From DASZMJ01 sp035551935 (GTDB lineage: Bacteria > Planctomycetota > Planctomycetia > Isosphaerales > Isosphaeraceae): a stretch of 29,068 nt of DNA. Positions within the stretch are counted from its first letter, which is position 1. Each line of letters begins with the position of its first letter. Where the stretch lies: positions 1 to 29,068 of the forward strand of contig DASZMJ010000207.1 in the NCBI GenBank assembly GCA_035551935.1, read 5' to 3'. Under the pieces are notes generated by a model. The model had not been told where the DNA came from. It was given only the letters and a program-made list of their open reading frames with translations, and made no database searches. Made by a program: the position numbers and the translations under genes. Shown here in pieces: positions 22,840-29,068 of the stretch.

Positions 22840-22878
22840 GAGCCATCCGAATTGGCATCGAGACGCGGAGTATTCCCC

Positions 22879-25800
22879 ATGAATCGGCCGACCCTCGCCG
22901 TCGTCGCCTGGCTCGCGCTCTCGGCCCTCGCGACCGCGGGCGAGACGAAGCTGGACGGACATACGTTCAAGCTCCCCGACGGCTTCAAGATCGAGCGCGT
23001 CGCCGGGCCGCCGCTGGTGGACCGGCCGATCGTCGCGGACTTCGACGATCGGGGCCGGCTCTACGTCGCCGATTCGTCCGGCTCGAACGACCCGGTGCAG
23101 AAGCAGCTCGAGCAGCGCCCGCACAAGATTGTCCAGCTCAACGACACCGACGGCGACGGCGTCTTCGATCAACGCACGATCTTCGCCGACAAGATGATGT
23201 TCCCCGAAGGGGCCCTCTGGCACGCCGGCTCGCTCTACGTCGCGGCGCCGCCGAGCATCTGGAAGCTGACCGACACCGACGGCGACGGCGTCGCCGACCG
23301 CCGCGAGGAGTGGTTCCAGGGCAAGACCCTCACCGGCTGCGCCAACGACCTGCACGGCCCCTACCTCGGCCCCGACGGCTGGATCTACTGGTGCAAGGGC
23401 GCCTTCGCCCCCCAGGAATACGAGCGCGCCGGCAAGGCCCCCTTCAAGAGCCGCGCCGCCCACATCTTCCGGCGCCGTCCCGAGGGGGGCGAGATCGAGC
23501 CGGTGATGACCGGCGGCATGGACAACCCCGTCGAGGTCGCCTTCACCCCCGGCGGCGAGCGCATCTTCACCACCACCTTCTTCCAGCACCCCGAGGCCGG
23601 CCGCCGCGACGGCCTCATCCACGCCGTCTACGGCGGCCTCTACGGCAAGGCCCACGACGTCCTCGACGGCCATCCCCGCACCGGGCCCGACCTGCTCCCC
23701 GTCCTCGTCCACATGGGCCCCGCCGCGCCGGCTGGCCTCGTGCGGATCCAGTCGTGGGGCCTCGGCTACGACTACCGCGACAGCCTCTTCGCCGCCAACT
23801 TCAACCTGCACAAGGTCACGCGCCACGTACTCAGCCCCGAGTGGGCAACCTTCACCAGCAAGGACTCCGACTTCCTCGTCGCCGCCGACATGGACTTCCA
23901 CCCGACCGACGTCCTCGAGGACGCCGACGGCACCCTCCTCGTCCTCGACACCGGCGGCTGGTACAAGCTCTGCTGCCCGACCTCGCAACTGGGCAAGCCC
24001 GACCTCCTCGGCGCCATCTACCGCGTCCGGCGCGTTCGCAAGGACGGGAAGCAACTCCCACGGCCCGCGACCCTCGCGGGCACGATGAATCGAAACGATC
24101 CCGAACGCCTCGTTCGTTCGCTCGGCAGGTCCAACCTCCCCGCCCTGCGCCGCCGCGCGTTCGAGCTACTCGAGGAGCTCGGGGTCGACGTGTTGCCCAA
24201 CCTCGCCGAGGTTCTCCATACGAAGGGGGACGATCACGCCCCCGAGCGGCTCGATGCCGTATGGGCCCTGACGCGGATCGACCACCCCGAGGCCCGCGCG
24301 CTCGTCCGCGAGGCCCTCGGCGACCTCGTCCCGGTCGTCTGCCAGGCCGCGGCGCACTCGGCGAGCGTCTGGAAGGACCGCGAGGCGACCGACGACTTGC
24401 TCACGCTCCTGAAGCAACCGTCCGCGCACAATCGACGCGTCGCCGCCGAGGCGCTGGGGCGGATCGGCGACAAGAAGGCCGTGCCGGGGCTCGTCGAGGC
24501 GCTGGGCCGTGCCAACCCGACCGATCGCGTGCTCTTCCACTCGCTCACCTATGCCTTGATCGAGATCGGCGACACCGATGCCCTCGCGACGGCCCTGAAG
24601 TCGGCGAAGGGGACGGCCCGCCGCGGGGTCCTGATCGCGCTCGACCAGACGGACGGGTCGAAGCTCGCGGCCGACGACGTGCTCGGGGACCTCACTTCGA
24701 AGGACGACTCGACCCGCGAGGTCGGCACCTGGATCGCCGGCCGTCATCCCGACTGGGGCGGTGCCCTGGCCGCCTCGTTCCGCGACCGGCTCCGGGCGAC
24801 GAACGACGACGCGGGCCGGGCGGTGCTGGAGGGCCAGCTCGCGTCCTTCGCGACGATGAAGGAAGTCCGCGTCTTGCTCGCCGATCTCCTGGGCGACACG
24901 GCCACGGACAAGGCCACTCGGTTGCTGGCCCTCCGGGCGATGGCGAAGGCCGGCATCAAGCACCCGCCCGACGCCTGGGTCGCGGCCCTGGCCGCGGCAG
25001 TGGCCGGGAATGACGCCGAGGTGCGCCGTTCGGCGATCACCGCGGCGCGTGCGTTGCCCCTCAAGCCGGACCCACGAGAGAATGCCCTTTCGCCGACCCT
25101 CCTGGCCGTGGCGCGCGACGAGAAGGCCGACGCCCGCGAGCGGCTCGACGCCCTCGCCGCCATCACCGGCGGGCCGGGGAAACTCGATTCGAAGTTGTTC
25201 GCGTTCCTGCGCGAACGCCTTGACATGAACGAGGATGTTTCCCCCCGCCTCGCCGCGGCCGACGTGCTCGCCCGGTCGAGGCTCGACGGCGACGAGCTCG
25301 CGAATCTCGCGGGCGCGCTCGCCGGGCTCGGCCCGCTGGAGGTCGACCGGCTCCTGCCCGCGTTCGAGGGGGCGGGCGATGACGTCGGGAAAAGAGTCGT
25401 CGCCGCGCTCAAGCGATCGCCCGCGGCGACCTCGATGCGCGTCGAGACCCTCAAGCCGCGCCTGGAGAAGATCGGGCCGGAGACGAAGGCCGCGGCCGAG
25501 TCGCTCTACAAGCAGATCGAGGTCGCCGCGGCGGGTCAGAAGGCGCGGCTGGAATCGCTGCTGGCCGAGCTGAAGGGGGGCGACATCCGGCGCGGACAGG
25601 CGGTCTTCAACGGCCCGAAGGCGGCCTGCGCGACCTGTCACGCGATCGGCTACCTCGGCGGCAAGGTCGGGCCCGATTTGACCCGCATCGGCCAGGTCCG
25701 CACCGAGCGCGACCTGCTCGAGTCGATCGTCTTCCCCAGCGCCAGCTTCGTCCGGAGCTATGAGCCGGTCCTCGTCGCCACCAAGGACGGCAAGACCTAC

Positions 25801-25998
25801 AACGGCGTCCTCCGCAGGGACGCCCCCGACGAGGTCGTCCTCGCCACCGGCGCCGACCAGGAGGCCCGCATCCCCCGCGACTCGATCGACGAGCTGCGCC
25901 CCGGCACCGTCTCCGTCATGCCCGCCGGCCTCGACACCCAACTCTCCAAACAAGAGCTCGCCGACCTCCTCGCCTTCCTCAAGGCGACCCGCTGGTAG
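22879..25998 (+). CDS. Secreted PVC-type dehydrogenase with HEAT repeats and cytochrome c domain
   Basis: 1039 residues. The ATG at 22879 has GGAG 9 nt upstream and opens a signal peptide (1-20, ending ATA). Residues about 25-400 are a beta-propeller of the sugar-dehydrogenase type with DTDGDGVFDQ and DTDGDGVADR calcium-like loops. Residues about 410-880 are HEAT repeats. The haem c site is CATCH (917-921), and the haem domain ends with SVMPAGLDTQLSKQELADLLAFL. It is a paralogue of the gene at 3070-6798 but lacks that protein's C-terminal beta domain. A likely role is oxidation of a sugar outside the cytoplasm with electrons passed to haem c. The lactonase gene follows by 16 bp, which supports a lactone product. 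Substrate unknown. Confidence 0.9.
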   Translation: MNRPTLAVVAWLALSALATAGETKLDGHTFKLPDGFKIERVAGPPLVDRPIVADFDDRGRLYVADSSGSNDPVQKQLEQRPHKIVQLNDTDGDGVFDQRTIFADKMMFPEGALWHAGSLYVAAPPSIWKLTDTDGDGVADRREEWFQGKTLTGCANDLHGPYLGPDGWIYWCKGAFAPQEYERAGKAPFKSRAAHIFRRRPEGGEIEPVMTGGMDNPVEVAFTPGGERIFTTTFFQHPEAGRRDGLIHAVYGGLYGKAHDVLDGHPRTGPDLLPVLVHMGPAAPAGLVRIQSWGLGYDYRDSLFAANFNLHKVTRHVLSPEWATFTSKDSDFLVAADMDFHPTDVLEDADGTLLVLDTGGWYKLCCPTSQLGKPDLLGAIYRVRRVRKDGKQLPRPATLAGTMNRNDPERLVRSLGRSNLPALRRRAFELLEELGVDVLPNLAEVLHTKGDDHAPERLDAVWALTRIDHPEARALVREALGDLVPVVCQAAAHSASVWKDREATDDLLTLLKQPSAHNRRVAAEALGRIGDKKAVPGLVEALGRANPTDRVLFHSLTYALIEIGDTDALATALKSAKGTARRGVLIALDQTDGSKLAADDVLGDLTSKDDSTREVGTWIAGRHPDWGGALAASFRDRLRATNDDAGRAVLEGQLASFATMKEVRVLLADLLGDTATDKATRLLALRAMAKAGIKHPPDAWVAALAAAVAGNDAEVRRSAITAARALPLKPDPRENALSPTLLAVARDEKADARERLDALAAITGGPGKLDSKLFAFLRERLDMNEDVSPRLAAADVLARSRLDGDELANLAGALAGLGPLEVDRLLPAFEGAGDDVGKRVVAALKRSPAATSMRVETLKPRLEKIGPETKAAAESLYKQIEVAAAGQKARLESLLAELKGGDIRRGQAVFNGPKAACATCHAIGYLGGKVGPDLTRIGQVRTERDLLESIVFPSASFVRSYEPVLVATKDGKTYNGVLRRDAPDEVVLATGADQEARIPRDSIDELRPGTVSVMPAGLDTQLSKQELADLLAFLKATRW

Positions 25999-26014
25999 AC
26001 CAAAGGATCGCAAC

Positions 26015-27157
26015 ATGAGCCTTTCTCTCTTCCTCGCCGCCGCCCTCTCGTTCGCCCCGCCGCCGGACGACGCTTCAACGCGCGTCTACATCGGCACGTA
26101 CACCGACGGCGGCAAGAGTAAGGGCATCTACACGTTCGAGCTCGACCCGAAGACCGGCGCCGTGTCGTCTCCGAGGCTCGCGGCCGAGTCGCCGAACCCG
26201 TCGTTCCTGGCGCCCCACCCGAACGGGAAGTCCCTCTACGCGGCCAACGAGGTCGACCAGTTCCGGGGACGACCGGGCGGCTCGGTGACCGGCTTCGCGA
26301 TCGACGCGGCGGATGGCCGATTGTCGACGCTCAACGCATCGGCCACGCGCGGCGAGGCGCCCTGCCACCTGTCGATCGACCGGGCCGGGAGGACCGTCCT
26401 CGTCGCGAATTACGGCGGAGGCAACCTCGCGGCGATCCCGATCGGCGCCGACGGCCGTTTCGATGAGTCGAAAGCCACCGATTTCCACAAGCTCCAAGGC
26501 CAGGGCCCGAACCGCCAGCGGCAGGAGAAGCCGCACGCGCACTGGATCGACCTCGACGCGGCGGACCGCTTCGCGATCGCGGCCGACCTCGGTACGGACA
26601 GCCTCTGGGTCTTCCGGTTCGACCCGAAGAAAGGCACGCTGACGCCGAACGACCCGCCCGCGGCCAGGGTCGCGCCCGGCTCGGGCCCGAGGCACTTCGC
26701 CTTCCACCCCGACGGCCGCCACGGCTTCGTCAACAACGAGATGGCCTCGACCGTCACCGCCTTCGACTACGACCCGGAGAAAGGCACGCTCAAGACCTTG
26801 CAGACCCTCAGCACCCTCCCCGACGGCTTCCAGGGCGAGAGCTCGACGGCCGAGATCGCCGTCCACCCCAACGGCCGGTTCCTCTACGTCTCGAACCGCG
26901 GGCACGACAGCCTGGCGATCTTCGCGATCGACAAGGAGTCCGGCAAGCTCAAGGCGATCGGCCACACCAAGACCGGCGGCCGGACCCTGCGCAACTTCGC
27001 GATCGACCCGACCGGCCGCTGGCTCCTCGCCGCGAACCAGGACTCCGACTCCGTCGTCGTCTTCACGCTCGACCCCGACACCGGCCGCTTGACCCCGACC
27101 CCCCACAAGGCCGAGGTGCCGAAGCCGGTCTGCGTCGTGTTCCTTCCACGAAAATGA
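26015..27157 (+). CDS. Exported lactonase, seven-bladed beta-propeller (6-phosphogluconolactonase-like)
   Basis: 380 residues. The ATG at 26015 has AAGGA 8 nt upstream and gives a short signal-like segment (MSLSLFLAAALSFA). The rest is a lactonase-type beta-propeller (PF10282 family) with regular blade motifs: HPNGKSLYAANE, VLVANYGGGN, PHAHWID, GSGPRHFAFHPDG, VHPNGRFLYVSNRG and FAIDPTGRWLLAANQ. The Escherichia coli relative Pgl hydrolyses 6-phosphogluconolactone in the cytoplasm. The likely export of this one argues for an unphosphorylated sugar lactone. It is the last gene of the ThuA-dehydrogenase operon, 16 bp after the haem protein, which could make its substrate. Confidence 0.9.
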   Translation: MSLSLFLAAALSFAPPPDDASTRVYIGTYTDGGKSKGIYTFELDPKTGAVSSPRLAAESPNPSFLAPHPNGKSLYAANEVDQFRGRPGGSVTGFAIDAADGRLSTLNASATRGEAPCHLSIDRAGRTVLVANYGGGNLAAIPIGADGRFDESKATDFHKLQGQGPNRQRQEKPHAHWIDLDAADRFAIAADLGTDSLWVFRFDPKKGTLTPNDPPAARVAPGSGPRHFAFHPDGRHGFVNNEMASTVTAFDYDPEKGTLKTLQTLSTLPDGFQGESSTAEIAVHPNGRFLYVSNRGHDSLAIFAIDKESGKLKAIGHTKTGGRTLRNFAIDPTGRWLLAANQDSDSVVVFTLDPDTGRLTPTPHKAEVPKPVCVVFLPRK

Positions 27158-27216
27158 TTCATTCCTTTCTGTTCTTCGTCTGCAGTTTCCGAAATCTAGA
27201 GCCTTCCAGGCCACAC

Positions 27217-27241
27217 GACCGGGCCGCTTCGGCGCGCGGTC
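27217..27241. terminator. Possible terminator between convergent genes
   Basis: GACCG (27217-27221) pairs with CGGTC (27237-27241), and an inner CGC pairs with GCG across a TTCG tetraloop, with mismatches between the two helices. It lies between the ends of the lactonase gene (plus) and the small HEAT gene (minus). No T-run follows. Confidence 0.35.
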
Positions 27242-27605
27242 AAGCGTTGCCCATGAGCCGCCGGAGGGCGAAGCTCACGTTTTGGCGGACCCATTCGGAC
27301 TCGTGATCGCAAAGCCCCTTGAGCGCGGGGACGGAACGCCGAGAGCCCAGCTTGCCCAGGGACTGGGCGATGTCGCCGAGGATGAGTCCTCGCTGGGAGG
27401 CCAACAGTGCGATGAGCTTGGCCTCGGCCTGCGGGCCACCGATGTTGCCCAGGGCGCGGACGATATGACGCTTGTTGTCGTACGACTCGTCGCCGTCCAG
27501 CCGAGCGATGAGCTGGGGGAGCAGGCTCGGTTCGCCAGCACGCGAAGCCCCGATGATCTTCCAGCGGCGACGCGTCTCGTCGCCCTTGTGAAGGTGCTTC
27601 GCCAT
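27240..27605 (-). CDS. Small HEAT-repeat protein
   Basis: 121 residues. The ATG at 27605 has GGAG 5 nt upstream. The protein is made almost wholly of three to four HEAT-type helical repeats: SLLPQLIARLDGDE, NKRHIVRALGNIGG, ILGDIAQSLGKLG and VRQNVSFALRRLMG. No signal peptide or catalytic motif is present. Such small HEAT proteins usually bind another protein. The gene is convergent with the lactonase gene and divergent from the transposase, with 104 bp between start codons. It could be an ordinary host gene or a passenger of the insertion element; the sequence does not decide. Confidence 0.75.
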   Translation of the reverse strand: MAKHLHKGDETRRRWKIIGASRAGEPSLLPQLIARLDGDESYDNKRHIVRALGNIGGPQAEAKLIALLASQRGLILGDIAQSLGKLGSRRSVPALKGLCDHESEWVRQNVSFALRRLMGNA

Positions 27606-27638
27606 ACGGTCTCCATTGCTCGACTACCGTAGCGTGGA

Positions 27639-27709
27639 CGGGGGCCGGCCCAATCGTGACGATGGCGGTTACCACACCAGCCTGACATCCCGAGCGGAGC
27701 CGGCCCCCG
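27639..27709. repeat. 11-bp inverted repeat before the transposase gene
   Basis: CGGGGGCCGGC (27639-27649) and GCCGGCCCCCG (27699-27709) are perfect inverted repeats. The right arm ends at the base before the transposase ATG. It could fold over the ribosome-binding region and limit transposase translation, or belong to the element end. Confidence 0.7.
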
Positions 27710-29041
27710 ATGACATCCTCGCATCCGACACCCGCCCCCTGCCAGTGGTTCTCCTTGCTGGCCGCCGCCCTCGACCGCCGTTCCTCTCCTCGGCTCGCCC
27801 TGCTGTTCCTCGGCGCCGTCCTGGCCCGGGGCCGGCGCACCGTCACGACCTGGATCCGGGCCGCCAAGCTCAGCTCCCGGTTCCAGTCCTGCTACATCGC
27901 CGTCGCCGCCGCAGGAAAGCGGTCCGATCGCATCGCCCGACGCTTGCTGACCGAGGTGGTCCGGCCGCTGCTCAAGGGGGCCACGCGGCTGACCCTCGCC
28001 CTGGACGACACACCGACGAGGCGGTACGGGCCGCACGTCCAGGGGGCGGGCATCCATCACAACCCGACCCCCGGCCCGGCCGGCTCGCCCTACGTCTACG
28101 GCCACGTCTTCGTCGTCCTGGCCCTGCTCGTGGCCCATCCGGCGTGGGGAGTCGTCGCCCTGCCGTTGCTGGCCCGGCTCTACGTCCGCAAGAAGGACCT
28201 CCCATCGATCGACCCGAAGCATCGGCCGGAGTTCCGCACCAAGCTGGAACTGGCCGTCGAGTTGCTGCGGTGGGCCAAGCCGTGGCTGGGGCTGCTGGGA
28301 TTGCCGATCTGGGTGGTGGCCGACGGGGCCTATGCCAACGCGGCCTTCCTCAAGCCGGCGAAGGCCCTGGGCATGACGGTCGTCAGCCGGCTCCGGAAGG
28401 ACGCGGCACTGCGGACGTTGCCCGGCCCACGGCCGGCGGGGAAGCGCGGCCGGCCCCGCACCTACGGAGAAGGCGTGATCGACCTGGCCAAGCGTGGCGG
28501 CCAGCGGCGGGGCTGGTCCTCCGGCACGTTCGACCTCTACGGGAAGGAGGTCGTCAAGAAGTACAAGACGTTCCTGGCGACCTGGCGGCCGGCCGGCGGC
28601 GTCATCCGGGTGGTCCTGGTGGACGAACCGACCGGATGGCGGGCGTACTTCTGCACCGATACCTCGGCGAGCGTCGCCGACATCCTGGAGACGATAGCCG
28701 ATCGCTTCTCGCTGGAGATCGCCTTCCGCGAGTGCAAGCAGGTCGTCGGGGCCGGGCAGCAGCAGGTGCGGTTCATCTGGACGAATGTCGGGGCGTTCCA
28801 CGTCTGCCTGTGGACGTTCACGCTGACCGAGGCTTGGGCCTGGGGCCGGAAGGACGAGGAGTTGATGGACCGCTCGGCCTCGCCGTGGGACTCGACGCCG
28901 CGCCGCCCGAGCCACGCGGACAAGCGGCGGGCGTGGCGCCGCGAATTGCTGGGCGAGGAAATCCGTGCGGTTCTACGCCCCGGGGTTACTGAGGTGGGAA
29001 TTCAGGCCACGACCGACAGGCTGCTCAGCCTAGCTGCATAG
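27710..29041 (+). CDS. DDE transposase (IS4/IS701-like)
   Basis: 443 residues, apparently full length. The catalytic triad is visible: Asp in LTLALDDTPTRR, Asp in IWVVADGAYANAAFL, and Glu in DRFSLEIAFRECKQVVG, the last being the E-x6-K/R-type signature of IS4-related enzymes. GAGIHHNPTPGP and YVYGHVFVVLALL are typical of the subgroup. The ATG at 27710 follows GGAG by about 12 nt, a loose spacing. The frame is intact, so the element may still be active. The right end of the element should lie close to or just past the window edge, where composition drops sharply in GC (29041-29068). Confidence 0.88.
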   Translation: MTSSHPTPAPCQWFSLLAAALDRRSSPRLALLFLGAVLARGRRTVTTWIRAAKLSSRFQSCYIAVAAAGKRSDRIARRLLTEVVRPLLKGATRLTLALDDTPTRRYGPHVQGAGIHHNPTPGPAGSPYVYGHVFVVLALLVAHPAWGVVALPLLARLYVRKKDLPSIDPKHRPEFRTKLELAVELLRWAKPWLGLLGLPIWVVADGAYANAAFLKPAKALGMTVVSRLRKDAALRTLPGPRPAGKRGRPRTYGEGVIDLAKRGGQRRGWSSGTFDLYGKEVVKKYKTFLATWRPAGGVIRVVLVDEPTGWRAYFCTDTSASVADILETIADRFSLEIAFRECKQVVGAGQQQVRFIWTNVGAFHVCLWTFTLTEAWAWGRKDEELMDRSASPWDSTPRRPSHADKRRAWRRELLGEEIRAVLRPGVTEVGIQATTDRLLSLAA

Positions 29042-29068
29042 CATTAACAATGTCCCTGAAAGTACAGT

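Larger units (their letters stand above)
27639..29068 (+). mobile_element. Insertion sequence, ends not resolved
   Basis: Minimum extent from the inverted repeat before the transposase to the end of the window. The last bases (CTGAAAGTACAG at 29056-29067) look like an insertion-sequence terminus. The only left-hand partner found is CTGCAGTTTCCG at 27180-27191, which matches 9 of 12 positions in inverted orientation; this would include the small HEAT gene in the element. No target-site duplication could be checked. Confidence 0.45.

Noticed and set aside
24166..26016. 616-residue open frame antisense to the second dehydrogenase
   Set aside because: Same kind of shadow; it has no start signal or recognisable domain.

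Overview
This 29 kb window is very GC-rich, and its gene content points to a planctomycete, most likely of the Isosphaeraceae type. The diagnostic genes are two giant secreted proteins that join a beta-propeller dehydrogenase, HEAT repeats and a CxxCH haem domain. Others are a PEP-CTERM protein, a ThuA-like protein, a cytochrome c/copper-monooxygenase fusion and a Uma2 nuclease. This placement is inferred from gene families and composition, not from a marker gene.

Layout. 64-1089 (-) encodes a PEP-CTERM secreted protein. 1685-1939 (+) encodes a small lipoprotein. 2029-2883 (-) is a fumarylacetoacetate-hydrolase-fold enzyme, divergent from the first giant cytochrome c dehydrogenase at 3070-6798. 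Then come a serine hydrolase fused to a NamZ/DUF1343 muramidase-like domain (6816-9233), a secreted protein with two copies of one domain (9262-10746), and a frameshifted small gene (10820-11093). 11161-12597 (-) is the cytochrome c/copper monooxygenase. 12723-14838 (+) holds a Uma2 nuclease, a DUF58 protein and a membrane protein. 14754-18996 (-) is a biotin operon: bioA-bioD plus a zinc-ribbon membrane protein and an endonuclease/exonuclease/phosphatase protein. 19272-20498 (-) is queF plus an S-adenosylmethionine hydrolase. 20619-21446 (-) is a secreted creatininase-family protein. 21760-27157 (+) is a ThuA / dehydrogenase-cytochrome / lactonase operon. The window closes with a small HEAT protein (27240-27605, -) and a DDE transposase (27710-29041, +).

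Functional reading. The 21760-27157 operon fits an oxidative sugar route outside the cytoplasm: all three proteins have export signals, one could oxidise a sugar and pass electrons to haem c, and one could open a lactone. The FAH-fold enzyme beside the first dehydrogenase would suit a sugar-acid step. The serine hydrolase-NamZ fusion joins in one polypeptide two activities that in Bacillus subtilis come from the separate peptidoglycan-recycling genes amiE and namZ. bioA and bioD overlap and are probably translationally coupled.

The most unusual feature is not a gene. Four long inverted repeats, unrelated in sequence, lie at 6856-6935, 18999-19270, 21519-21655 and 22776-22839. Three have perfect arms of 21-38 bp; the fourth has a 33-bp arm pair with two mismatches nested in a 17-bp perfect pair. 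Three of the four touch or enter a reading frame: one supplies the start region of the NamZ fusion, one sits 2 bp before the bioA start codon, and one contains the stop codon of the ThuA gene. They look like several families of palindromic repeats that rewrite gene ends.
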